A DNA stretch of 64,000 nucleotides from the NCBI RefSeq assembly GCF_036924715.1, contig NZ_JAZHSB010000001.1, positions 2,409,001 to 2,473,000 on the forward strand, given 5' to 3'. Below are positions 9,178-17,548 of this stretch, piece after piece. Every line of letters begins with the position of its first letter. Within the stretch, counting starts at the first letter, position 1. The DNA is from Bradyrhizobium sp. AZCC 1721. GTDB lineage: Bacteria; Pseudomonadota; Alphaproteobacteria; Rhizobiales; Xanthobacteraceae. The notes under the pieces were generated by a model. It had not been told where the DNA came from, did no database searches, and saw nothing but the letters and a program-made list of their open reading frames with translations. A program made the translations under genes and the position numbers.

Positions 9178-10317
9178 TTACTTCTCGTTCGTAAAGATAA
9201 CCGTACCACTTGCCGCGAACATGCCGCCGACGCCGTGGCAGACCGAAATCTTCGCGTCCTTGACCTGGGCCGGCGCGATGCCTCGCATTTGCCGCACGCT
9301 TTCCTGCAGCGCGTACATGCCATACATGCCGGAATGCATGTAGCTCAATCCGCCGCCATTGGTGTTGAGCGGCAGCTTGCCGCCGGGTCGAGTGTTGCCG
9401 TCGGCGATGAACTTGCCGGTCTCTTCGTGCGGCATGAAGCCGAGATCGCCGAGGCCGTAGAGCGGCAGATGCGCGAAGGCATCGTAGATCATCAAATGAT
9501 CGACGTCCTTGTGGGTGATGCCGGCCTCCTTGAAGGCGGTGGGGCCTGCGACTTTGAAGGCGCGCGAGGAGTTGAACGTCTCCATCTGGCTGACCATCGG
9601 CGTTTCCACGCTCTCGCCGGTGCCGAGGATATAGACCGGCTTTCTCGGAAAGTCCTTGGCGCGGTCGGCCGAGGTCAAGATCAGCGCGCCGCCGCCGTCG
9701 GTAACGAGGCAGCATTGCAGCAGACGGAACGGGTAGGCGATCATCCGCGAGTTCAGCACGTCCGCAACCGTGATCGGGTCCTTCATCGTCGCGCGCGGGT
9801 TTTTCGCGGCCCACTCGCGCTGCACGACGGCGACCATGGCGATCTGCTCATGGGTGATGCCGTAAGTCTTCATGTAGCGCAGCACCGGAATAGGGAACAT
9901 GCTGGGCGGGCCGTAGACGCCGAACGGTGCCTCGAACTGGCCCTGCAGGCTGTCGGCGGGGATCGAGCGCGGCAATTTGCCGATCATCGATTTTCCGCTC
10001 TCGGCGTGGGTGATCAGCACGGTCTTGCACAGGCCGGCCTCGATCGCTGCCGCCGCATGGCGGACGTGTAGCATGAACGAGCAGCCGCCGACGGACGTGC
10101 CGTCCACCCAGGTCGGCGTGATGCCGAGGTAATGGGCGATCTGCTGCGGGGTTTCTACGGCGGTCGCGATACCATCGATGTCGGACAGCTTTAGCCCGGC
10201 ATCGGCGATAGCATTGAGCGCCGCATCCGCGTGGAGCTGGATCTGCGACATGTTCGGGATGACGCCGAGTTCGGTGGTCTCGGCAGCACCGACGACGGCA
10301 ACTTGATTCCTGCGCAT
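9178..10317 (-). CDS. SCP2-type thiolase family protein
   Basis: 379 residues beginning MRRNQVAVVGAAETTELG, the standard start of bacterial SCP2-like (non-condensing lipid-transfer-type) thiolases. The candidate active-site Cys79 lies in SVGGCSFMLHVRHA, the glycine-rich NTNGGGLSYMHSGMYG holds the histidine, and VCHGVGGMFAASGTVIF closes the active site. Such thiolases cleave 3-ketoacyl-CoA or act as retro-aldolases, often as a complex with a DUF35 partner. The next gene upstream on the same strand, five bases away, encodes exactly such a DUF35 protein, supporting a two-subunit enzyme. Confidence 0.85.
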   Translation of the reverse strand: MRRNQVAVVGAAETTELGVIPNMSQIQLHADAALNAIADAGLKLSDIDGIATAVETPQQIAHYLGITPTWVDGTSVGGCSFMLHVRHAAAAIEAGLCKTVLITHAESGKSMIGKLPRSIPADSLQGQFEAPFGVYGPPSMFPIPVLRYMKTYGITHEQIAMVAVVQREWAAKNPRATMKDPITVADVLNSRMIAYPFRLLQCCLVTDGGGALILTSADRAKDFPRKPVYILGTGESVETPMVSQMETFNSSRAFKVAGPTAFKEAGITHKDVDHLMIYDAFAHLPLYGLGDLGFMPHEETGKFIADGNTRPGGKLPLNTNGGGLSYMHSGMYGMYALQESVRQMRGIAPAQVKDAKISVCHGVGGMFAASGTVIFTNEK

Positions 10318-10322
10318 GGTGC

Positions 10323-10736
10323 TTAAGCCTTCGCCGGACGGAACATGGGAAGGGTGATCTTGTCGTCGAGCTTCTCGAACGCGACCTCGAGCTTCATGTC
10401 GAGCTCCAGCGCCTCCGGCGTCTGCGGGCAATCGATGATGTTGCTCATCATGCGCGGTCCTTCGTCGAGCTCGACGACGGCGATGGCGTAAGGCGGGGTG
10501 AAGCCGGGTGCGGCCGGGCGGTGGTTGATGACGTAGCTGTAGAGCTTGCCCTTGCCGCTGGCCTTGAAGACGGAAACCTTGCGCGAGGCGCAGGACGGGC
10601 AGAACGGGCGCGGCGGAAAATAGACATTGGCGCAGGCGTCGCAGCGCTGCAGGCGTAACTCGCCAGCCTGCGTGCCGTCCCAGAAATGCTGGGTCTCCGG
10701 GGTTGGTTTTGGTTTGGCGCGGGCGGGCTCGGCCAT
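10323..10736 (-). CDS. Zn-ribbon/OB-fold protein (DUF35 family)
   Basis: 137 residues. A rubredoxin-like zinc ribbon CDACANVYFPPRPFCPSC spans about residues 34-51 and is followed by an OB-fold with YSYVINHRPAAPGFTPPYAIAVVELDEG. DUF35 proteins bind acyl-CoA and partner thiolase-like enzymes, as in ChsH2 with the Ltp2 aldolase of steroid catabolism. ATG 10736 has GAGGAG about eight bases upstream; a longer open frame to 10907 is not supported by homology. The thiolase starts five bases downstream, so translational coupling is likely. Confidence 0.85.
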   Translation of the reverse strand: MAEPARAKPKPTPETQHFWDGTQAGELRLQRCDACANVYFPPRPFCPSCASRKVSVFKASGKGKLYSYVINHRPAAPGFTPPYAIAVVELDEGPRMMSNIIDCPQTPEALELDMKLEVAFEKLDDKITLPMFRPAKA

Positions 10737-10986
10737 GTCGGCAGTTTCTCCTCGGGGAAGTCGGGCGTTTGCCCGCTTGTTGCGATCTTGATGCGACATT
10801 TGGCTGTTGCCCGTCAACGGCTCAGCGACGACGGCCATTGCATGGCCGCATTCCTGCGCGTGAGGGCGCTTGTATGCCAGCGTATCATCGGAGATAGTCC
10901 GCCCCACGGCAAATTGCCGACTGCATTTTTCGTCATCAGGCTCGCTTCAGACACAAGTGACGCCAAAGGAAGCGAACAAGAAAGCC

Positions 10987-12336
10987 ATGCCGAACCATCC
11001 GACGCTCGCCAGCCTCGCCGCCGACCTCGACTCCGGACGCACCACCGCGCGCAAACTGGTCGAGGAATGTCTCGCCAAAATTGCCGATCCCGCCGGCGAG
11101 GGCGCGCGCGCCTTTATCCACGTCGACAAGGACGCCGCGATCGCAGCAGCCGACGCGATGGATCATCTGCGCAAAGCGCGCGCCGCGCCATCGCCCTATG
11201 CCGGCATTCCCGTCTCGATCAAGGATCTCTACGACATCAAGGGGCAGGTGACCCGCGCCGGCTCTCGCGCGCTGGAAGATTCTGCGCCGGCAGACGCCGA
11301 TGCGCCGGTGGTGGCGCGGCTGCGCCGGGCCGGCTTCATCGTGATCGGCCGCACCAACATGACCGAGTTCGCCTATTCCGGCATCGGCATCAATCCGCAT
11401 TACGGCACGCCGAAGAGCGTCTGGAACCGCAGCGTCGGCCACGTGCCCGGTGGCTCGTCCTCGGGCGCGGCGGTCTCGATCGCCGACCGCATGGCGTATG
11501 GCGCGCTCGGCACCGATACCGGCGGCTCCTGCAGGATTCCGGCTGCCTATAACGGCATCGTCGGTTACAAGCCGACGCAGGCGCGCGTGCCGCTCGACGG
11601 CGGCGTGCCGCTGTCCTCTTCGCTCGACAGTTTTGGGCCGCTGGCGCGTAGTGTAGCTTGCTGTGCGGTGCTGGATGCTGTGCTCGCGGATGAAGCCGTG
11701 CAGCCGCTGCAGCCGCGCACCGTCAAGGGCATGCGGCTCGCGGTGCCGACCACGATCGCGCTCGATGACCTCGACGAGGAGGTCGCCAAAACCTTCGAGC
11801 GCGCGCTGGCGACGCTGTCGCGCCACGGCGCGTTGATCGAGCGCATCGAGGTGCCGGAATTTCACGACGTCGGCGTCATGAACAGCAAGGGCGGTTTTGC
11901 CGCCGCCGAAAGCTACGCGTGGCACCGCTACCTGCTCACCGGCAAAGGCGACGTCTACGACCCTCGCGTCCGCGTCCGTATCCTGCGCGGCGAAGGCATC
12001 AGCGCGGCGGACTATATCGACATCCTCAAGGCGCGCCGCTCGTTCATAGCGCGAACCGAACAGCGCATCGCGCCCTACGACGCGCTGGTGCTGCCGACCA
12101 CCGCGAATACGCCGCCCAGGATCGCCGACCTCGCCGACGACCAGGCCTTCGCCACGCAGAATCTGCGCGCCTTGCGCAATTGCACCCTGATCAACATGCT
12201 CGACGGCTGCGCGATCTCGCTGCCCGCGCATCGCGAAGGCGAGGTGCCGGTCGGGCTGATGCTCGCAGCCGCCGGCGGATCGGATCGCCGCGTCTTCCAA
12301 CTCGCCGCCGGAATGGAGGATGTCATCCGTGTTTGA
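10987..12336 (+). CDS. Amidase signature family protein
   Basis: 449 residues of the amidase signature family, hydrolysing amides through a Ser-cisSer-Lys triad. Visible elements are IPVSIKDLYDIKGQVTRAGS (catalytic lysine) near residue 77 and the glycine-serine stretch PGGSSSGAAVSIADRMAYGALGTDTGGSCRIPAAYNG around residues 155-190. The substrate is unknown. ATG 10987 follows AAGGAAGCGAA; an upstream in-frame ATG at 10870 would overlap the divergent promoter region. The last 17 bases overlap a DUF2848 gene, an association that suggests joint action on one substrate. Confidence 0.85.
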   Translation: MPNHPTLASLAADLDSGRTTARKLVEECLAKIADPAGEGARAFIHVDKDAAIAAADAMDHLRKARAAPSPYAGIPVSIKDLYDIKGQVTRAGSRALEDSAPADADAPVVARLRRAGFIVIGRTNMTEFAYSGIGINPHYGTPKSVWNRSVGHVPGGSSSGAAVSIADRMAYGALGTDTGGSCRIPAAYNGIVGYKPTQARVPLDGGVPLSSSLDSFGPLARSVACCAVLDAVLADEAVQPLQPRTVKGMRLAVPTTIALDDLDEEVAKTFERALATLSRHGALIERIEVPEFHDVGVMNSKGGFAAAESYAWHRYLLTGKGDVYDPRVRVRILRGEGISAADYIDILKARRSFIARTEQRIAPYDALVLPTTANTPPRIADLADDQAFATQNLRALRNCTLINMLDGCAISLPAHREGEVPVGLMLAAAGGSDRRVFQLAAGMEDVIRV

Positions 12337-13015
12337 TCTGACCTTCAACGTCGACGACAAGGGTATGCTGACGCCGCTGACGCTCGCGATCGACCAGGCC
12401 GTCATCGCCGGCTGGACCGGGCGCGATCCGGTCGCACGCGACAAACATATCGCCGAACTGGAAGCGATCGGTATCGCGCCCCCCGCGACGACGCCGATCT
12501 ACTATCGCTGCTCGGCGCGGCGGATTACCCAGGACGATCGTATCGAGGTAACGGGCGGCGATTCCAGCGGTGAGGTCGAGTTCGTGCTGATCGGCTGGCA
12601 GGGTCGCATCTTTGTCGGCTGCGGCTCCGACCATACCGACCGCAAGGTGGAGAGCTACAGTGTCACCGTCTCAAAGCAGATGTGCGACAAGCCGGTCGCC
12701 TCGGTGCTGTGGGAACTGGAGGAGGTCATCGGTCACTGGGACCGGCTGATCCTGCGCTCCTGGGCCATCATCGGCGGCGCGCGGGTGCTCTACCAGGAGG
12801 GTACGCTGGATGCCATGCTGCCGGTGAACGACCTGATCGAGCGCGGCTTTGGCGGCAAAGGCCTGCCCGACGGCTGCGCCATGTTTGGCGGCACGTTTGC
12901 GGCCAAGGGCGGCATCCGCCCGGCTGATCGCTTCGAGTTTGAACTGGAGGATCCCGTGCTGAAGCGGAAGATCAGCCACGGCTATGACGTGATCGCGCTG
13001 CCGGTGTTGGGGTGA
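12320..13015 (+). CDS. DUF2848 domain protein
   Basis: 231 residues that I recognise as the DUF2848 family, which has no assigned reaction. Conserved blocks include LAIDQAVIAGWTGRDPVARDKHIAELEAIGIAPPATTPIYYR, where the short GRDP loop resembles fumarylacetoacetate-hydrolase-like lyases, and VLIGWQGRIFVGCGSDHTDR. ATG 12320 lies inside the amidase gene; a GTG at 12329 is the alternative. Overlap with the amidase implies one transcript and coupled translation. Function is unknown beyond that linkage. Confidence 0.75.
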   Translation: MSSVFDLTFNVDDKGMLTPLTLAIDQAVIAGWTGRDPVARDKHIAELEAIGIAPPATTPIYYRCSARRITQDDRIEVTGGDSSGEVEFVLIGWQGRIFVGCGSDHTDRKVESYSVTVSKQMCDKPVASVLWELEEVIGHWDRLILRSWAIIGGARVLYQEGTLDAMLPVNDLIERGFGGKGLPDGCAMFGGTFAAKGGIRPADRFEFELEDPVLKRKISHGYDVIALPVLG

Positions 13016-13033
13016 CGCCGGGCTCTAACCGCA

Positions 13034-13109
13034 GTCATTGCGAGCGAAGCGAAGCAATCTATCTATCCCCGAGCTGAGGCGTGGATTGCTTCGCTGCGCT
13101 CGCAATGAC
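13034..13109. repeat. Interspersed palindromic repeat, family 3
   Basis: Near-perfect 26-base inverted arms, the left beginning GTCATTGCGAGCGAAGCGAA and the right ending CGCTCGCAATGAC, separated by a short AT-richer loop. This is a common repeat in Bradyrhizobium-type genomes. Its right arm encodes a spurious MDCFAALAMT peptide that extends the next reading frame upstream. Confidence 0.9.
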
Positions 13110-13170
13110 GGGGATGGAACTCGTCAGAAATCGGGTGGTTCTGTTGTGGCCTGTTTGCGAGACTGCCAGC

Positions 13171-13914
13171 ATGAAAGCAACCGCAAGAAACATCCACCAT
13201 CCTGCCCCCGACATCGCCGCCCGCGTCGATGCCATCGACTGGACGCAGGCAACTGCCGATCTCGACGCGCAGGGCTGCGCTGTGCTGAAGGGATTGTTGT
13301 CGCCGGACGAATGCGCAGCGCTGGCTGCGCTTTATCCCGACGACAAGAATTTCCGCAGCCGGATCGTTATGGGGCGCCACGGCTTTGGTCGCGGCGAGTA
13401 CAAATATTTTGACTATCCATTGCCTGATCTGATCACGGAACTGCGGCCCGCGCTCTATACACGGCTCTGCGGCGTGGCCAATCGCTGGAACGAAACGATG
13501 GGGATCGACATCCGCTATCCCGACAAGCATGCAGCGTTCCTGAAGCGCTGCCACGACGCCGGGCAGACGCGGTCGACTCCGCTGCTGCTGCAATATGGCG
13601 AGGGCGACTACAATTGCCTGCATCAGGACCTCTATGGCGAGCACGTGTTCCCGCTCCAGGTCGCGATCCTGCTGTCGGAACCGGGGCGCGATTTCGAAGG
13701 CGGCGAGTTCGTGCTGACCGAGCAGCGGCCGCGGATGCAGTCGCGGCCCGAGGTGGTGCCGCTGAGACAGGGCGATGCCGTTGCGTTTGCTGTGCATCAT
13801 CGGCCGGTGCAGGGGACGCGTGGGCCCTATCGCGTTAACCTACGCCACGGCGTCAGCCGGATCCGCTCCGGCCATCGCCATACCGTCGGCGTGATCTTTC
13901 ACGATGCCAAATGA
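13171..13914 (+). CDS. 2OG-Fe(II) oxygenase family protein
   Basis: 247 residues. The double-stranded beta-helix core shows the iron-binding HxD in CLHQDLYGEHVFPLQVAILLSEPG, an FEGGEF turn typical of prolyl-hydroxylase-like enzymes, and a distal RGPYRVNLRHGVSRIRSGHRHTVGVIFHDAK tail with the second histidine and 2-oxoglutarate-binding arginine. The substrate is unknown. ATG 13171 was chosen because earlier codons lie in an interspersed repeat. The stop codon directly abuts the start of alkB, so the two 2-oxoglutarate oxygenases are probably co-translated, hinting at an accessory demethylase or nucleic acid or protein repair role. Confidence 0.8.
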   Translation: MKATARNIHHPAPDIAARVDAIDWTQATADLDAQGCAVLKGLLSPDECAALAALYPDDKNFRSRIVMGRHGFGRGEYKYFDYPLPDLITELRPALYTRLCGVANRWNETMGIDIRYPDKHAAFLKRCHDAGQTRSTPLLLQYGEGDYNCLHQDLYGEHVFPLQVAILLSEPGRDFEGGEFVLTEQRPRMQSRPEVVPLRQGDAVAFAVHHRPVQGTRGPYRVNLRHGVSRIRSGHRHTVGVIFHDAK

Positions 13915-14580
13915 GTGCGGACTGAGTTGACTGCGGATTTGTTCGAGGCCGTGCCGGATGTGCGCCCATCGCGCGAAGCGATGGCGGAGGGAGCGGTATT
14001 GCTGCGCGGATATGCGAAGCCCTTCGAAAACGAAGTGGTCGCGGCGTTGCGCGAGATCATCGCGCGAGCGCCATTCCGCCGTATGTTTACGCCCGGCGGT
14101 CATCAGATGTCGGTCGCGATGACCAATTGCGGCAGTGCCGGTTGGGTGACCGACCGCAGCGGCTATCGCTATGACGGCATTGATCCGGATTCCGGGCAGC
14201 CTTGGCCGGAGATGCCGCCGAGCTTCCACGTAATTGCCGAGCAGGCGGCCGCCGAGGCTGGCTTTGCCGGCTTCGCGCCCGATGCCTGCCTGATCAACCG
14301 CTACGCGCCCGGCGCACGGATGTCGCTCCATCAGGACAAGGACGAGCAGGATTTCGCCGCGCCGATCGTGTCGGTGTCGCTCGGTCTGTCCGCGATCTTC
14401 CTGTTCGGCGGTCCGAAGCGCGCCGACAAACCGAAGCGCTACCGGCTCGAGCATGGCGACATCGTGGTCTGGGGCGGACCGTCGCGGCTGTTCTTCCACG
14501 GCGTAGCCGCGCTCGCCGACGGCGAGCATCCCCTGATGGGCCGCCAGCGCATCAATCTCACTTTCCGCAAGGCGCGCTGA
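13915..14580 (+). CDS. alkB: DNA oxidative demethylase AlkB
   Basis: 221 residues aligning well from memory with E. coli AlkB, including TPGGHQMSVAMTNCGSAGWVTD, DACLINRYAPGARMSLHQDKDE and VVWGGPSRLFFHGV. Iron ligands are His139, Asp141 and His195; the 2-oxoglutarate contacts Arg212 and Arg218 lie in RINLTFRKAR. It removes 1-methyladenine and 3-methylcytosine from DNA/RNA by oxidation. The start is GTG 13915, immediately after the stop of the upstream oxygenase; TTG 13927 is a possible alternative. No ada-like regulator is adjacent. Confidence 0.95.
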   Translation: MRTELTADLFEAVPDVRPSREAMAEGAVLLRGYAKPFENEVVAALREIIARAPFRRMFTPGGHQMSVAMTNCGSAGWVTDRSGYRYDGIDPDSGQPWPEMPPSFHVIAEQAAAEAGFAGFAPDACLINRYAPGARMSLHQDKDEQDFAAPIVSVSLGLSAIFLFGGPKRADKPKRYRLEHGDIVVWGGPSRLFFHGVAALADGEHPLMGRQRINLTFRKAR

Positions 14581-14659
14581 TCCTCCCACAAGGGGAGAAG
14601 GGGAGAGACGTTCCATCGGCCGTTTTCATCGTCTATGCTCTTTCCGCCGGGGGGCCGAC

Positions 14660-15892
14660 ATGAGCACGACAGAAGCAACGTCCGAAACCACCGCCAATCG
14701 CACCGGCGTCTATCTTGCCGTGCTGCAGCTTGTGTTCACGCTGGGGTGGACCACTTACGTCATCTATTTGCCAAAACTCTGCGCCGATGTCGGCATCGCG
14801 CCATCAGCCGTGATCCTGATCCTGATGCTGGATCAGGCAATCTTCACCATCACCGACACCGCGATGGGGATTGCCGCCGACAAGATCGCACCCTTCGTCG
14901 GCAAGCTCGGCGTGTTCATCGCTGTCCTGACCGCAATTTCCTGCACGGCGTTTGTTGCGCTGCCGTTCGTGGCGGGTACGGGACCGGGCGCGCAGATCTG
15001 GTTCATCGCCCTGATCCTGATCTGGGTCGTGACGTCATCGGCCCTGCGCGCGCCACCGCTGACGCTACTCGGCAAATACGCGGCGCGGCCGGCGATCCCG
15101 TTTTTGTCGGCGCTGACGATGCTCGGCTACGGCCTGGCGGGCGCTGTCTCGCCCTATCTCGGCGTGGTGCTGCGCAATCACGACCCGCGGCTGCCCTTCG
15201 TGATCTCGGGCGTGGTACTGCTGCTCACGACGCTCGCGCTTTCGAGGGTCGAGCGTGATCTGGCGCAGACACCTCGCGCCGCAAAGCAACCGGTTGCGGC
15301 TGCAAAACCGCTTGGCCCGATACCGACGTTCTTCATCGCTTCGATGCTGATCCTCTCGCTCGGCTATCAACTGCATTTTTCCATCAACAGCACGCCGTTC
15401 TTCCTGCGCTTTGCCAAGCCGGACGAATTGCCATGGCTGATGCCGGTGTTCTGGATCGGTTTCAACATCGCGATGTTTCCGGCGAGCGTCGTGGTCAAGC
15501 ATCGCGGCGGGCTGATCGTGATGGGGGCGGCCGGCCTGCTCGGCGCGCTCGCCGTGCTGGGCGCGGAGATGGCCGGCAATCTTAACATGCTGATCGCGGC
15601 ACAGTTCGTCGCCGGCGCGGCGTGGGGCTGCATGCTGATGTCCGCGGTTTCGGCGGCGCTGGCGATCGGCGAGACCGGCGCCGAGGGCAAGGTGGTGGGG
15701 CTGGTCTTCTCCGCGCTGGCGCTCGCGACCTTTGCGCGGATGGCGGCGGTGGCCGGCGGCCTTCAAAAGCTGCCGGAATATGCGCCGCTGTTGCACTGGG
15801 CGCCCGTGGCGTGCTGGTCGGTTGCAGGTGCGGGGTTGCTGGTGATCGCAGCCTCGCGGATGCAACACGGTGGGGCGGCGAAGCAGGCCTAA
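14660..15892 (+). CDS. MFS transporter
   Basis: 410 residues with about 12 hydrophobic segments (for example GVYLAVLQLVFTLGWTTYVIYL near residue 16 and FISVL-like helices around 270-290). A conserved acidic-basic cytoplasmic motif between helices 2 and 3 is DTAMGIAADKIAPFVGKLG. The substrate cannot be predicted. Its stop codon overlaps by three to four bases the stop codon of the convergent ThDP-enzyme gene, so no terminator separates them. Confidence 0.8.
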   Translation: MSTTEATSETTANRTGVYLAVLQLVFTLGWTTYVIYLPKLCADVGIAPSAVILILMLDQAIFTITDTAMGIAADKIAPFVGKLGVFIAVLTAISCTAFVALPFVAGTGPGAQIWFIALILIWVVTSSALRAPPLTLLGKYAARPAIPFLSALTMLGYGLAGAVSPYLGVVLRNHDPRLPFVISGVVLLLTTLALSRVERDLAQTPRAAKQPVAAAKPLGPIPTFFIASMLILSLGYQLHFSINSTPFFLRFAKPDELPWLMPVFWIGFNIAMFPASVVVKHRGGLIVMGAAGLLGALAVLGAEMAGNLNMLIAAQFVAGAAWGCMLMSAVSAALAIGETGAEGKVVGLVFSALALATFARMAAVAGGLQKLPEYAPLLHWAPVACWSVAGAGLLVIAASRMQHGGAAKQA

Positions 15893-17520
15893 GCGTTCTT
15901 CGCCGGGTGAATGAACGTCCACGGCGAGACTTCCGAATCCGTTGGCACCTCCACCGAGATCACGCACGGCCCGCCATCGGCCAGCGCCTTCTCCAGCGCG
16001 AGCCGGAACTGATCGGGCGAAGTTACCCGCGCAGCACCCGCGCCGAAGGATTCCGCCAGCTTCACGAAGTCCGGATTGACGAGGTCCGACGCCACCACGC
16101 GTCCGTCAAAATGCTGGCGCTGATCGCGCCGCACATTGCCATAGGCGTTGTTGTTGAACACCAGCGTCACCACGCCGATCTTGAATTGCACGGCGGTTGA
16201 CAGTTCCTGCACGCCGAACATGAAGCCGCCATCGCCCGTGATCGCGACCACCGGGCGGTCCGGGTTGGCGACCTTGGCGCCCAGCGCGGTGGGGAAGCCG
16301 GAGCCGAGCGTGCCTTGATACCCCGAGGTGATGAAGGTGCGCGGCTCGTAGACCGGAAAGCCGTACCAGGAGGCGAAGCCAACCTGCGAGAGCTCATCGG
16401 TAACGATCGCTTTGGCCGGCAGCACCTCGCGCAACACGTTCAGATACGCCATCTGTGGCTGCACCTTCTGGATCTCCAGATGTGCCGCCGCGGTAGCTTC
16501 GCGGATTTCGGCGCGCCGGCCGCTGGTCCTGCTATAGCCAGCCTTCTTCACAGCAGCCGCGAGATCGGCCGTGCCAGCTTTCGCATCCGCGACCACGGCG
16601 GCATCGGACGTGAGTCGGCGCGTCTCGGCCGGATCGATATCGATGCGAACGGACTTCAGTCCCTTCGGCTGGTACGGCCAGCGGAATCCCGAGGCTGGCA
16701 ACTCCATGCGCGTGCCGATCCCGATCATCAGATCGGTGTTCGGCCAGAGCTTGTAGGCCGCCGCCATGGTCAGCCCGAGCTCGTGCGCGTTGGAGACGAT
16801 GCCGCGGCCGCTGCGGAACGCCACGACAGGCGCATCGATCATTTCGGCCAGTTCGAGAATCTCCTCGTGCGCATGGATCGCGCCGCTGCCGACGAAGATC
16901 ATCGGCCGCTTCGCATCCTTGATCAGCGCAGCCGCCGCCTTGATCCGGTCGGGATCGGGTTGCGGCGCCGGAAACGGATCGAACACGGTTGAGGCGCCGA
17001 CCTGCGCACGCTGCGTAAAGATGTCCCACGGCATTTCCAGCGACACCGGACCGCGGCGGCCCGACATCATCTCCTGAAACGCGCGCGACACCGCGGCGGG
17101 TGCGGCATCTGGGTATTCGATCCGCTCGGCCCATTTCACGAAGGTGCGCAGCGTTGCGAGTTGGTCCGGCATCTCGTGCAGATGGCCGCGGCCCTTGCCG
17201 AGAAACGCCGTCGGCACCTGTCCGGTCAGGCACAGCACCGGCTCGTTGCAGCCGAACGCAGTGAGTAGCGCGGCACTGGCATTGAGTACGCCCGGGCCGG
17301 GCACCACGCTGAACACGCCCGGCTTGCCCGATGAACGTGCGTAGCCGAACGCCATGTAGCCGCAGGCCTGCTCATGCCGCGCGCCGATCACCTTCAATTG
17401 CGCCTGATGGAAGGCATCGAACAGGCCATAGATCTGCGCGCCGGGCAGGCCGAACACGGTGTCGACGCCATGCGCGACGAGGCCGTTGACGATTGCTTCG
17501 CTGCCGGAAGTTGATTTCAT
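15889..17520 (-). CDS. Thiamine diphosphate enzyme, acetolactate synthase-like
   Basis: 543 residues with the three-domain ThDP fold. An N-terminal PYR domain has catalytic Glu50 in ARHEQACGYMAFGYAR, a central domain follows, and the C-terminal PP domain has the GDGGFMFGVQELSTAVQF..NNNAYG cofactor motif. Close relatives are annotated as acetolactate synthase-like or 2-oxoacid decarboxylases; the reaction is unassigned. It starts 28 bases after hpaG and is the last gene of the leftward hpa run, so it may process pyruvate or succinate semialdehyde from the pathway, or an upstream arylpyruvate. ATG 17520 matches the family start. Confidence 0.8.
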   Translation of the reverse strand: MKSTSGSEAIVNGLVAHGVDTVFGLPGAQIYGLFDAFHQAQLKVIGARHEQACGYMAFGYARSSGKPGVFSVVPGPGVLNASAALLTAFGCNEPVLCLTGQVPTAFLGKGRGHLHEMPDQLATLRTFVKWAERIEYPDAAPAAVSRAFQEMMSGRRGPVSLEMPWDIFTQRAQVGASTVFDPFPAPQPDPDRIKAAAALIKDAKRPMIFVGSGAIHAHEEILELAEMIDAPVVAFRSGRGIVSNAHELGLTMAAAYKLWPNTDLMIGIGTRMELPASGFRWPYQPKGLKSVRIDIDPAETRRLTSDAAVVADAKAGTADLAAAVKKAGYSRTSGRRAEIREATAAAHLEIQKVQPQMAYLNVLREVLPAKAIVTDELSQVGFASWYGFPVYEPRTFITSGYQGTLGSGFPTALGAKVANPDRPVVAITGDGGFMFGVQELSTAVQFKIGVVTLVFNNNAYGNVRRDQRQHFDGRVVASDLVNPDFVKLAESFGAGAARVTSPDQFRLALEKALADGGPCVISVEVPTDSEVSPWTFIHPAKNA

Positions 17521-17548
17521 AGTTCTGTCCACTCGCTCACGGGATTTA

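Noticed and set aside
10936..12444. 502-codon open frame antisense to the amidase
   Set aside because: No ribosome-binding site or conserved motif, and it runs across two well-supported plus-strand genes.
13081..13170. Upstream extension of the 2OG oxygenase beginning MDCFAALAMT
   Set aside because: This peptide is encoded by the right arm of an interspersed palindromic repeat and is a frequent false start in these genomes.
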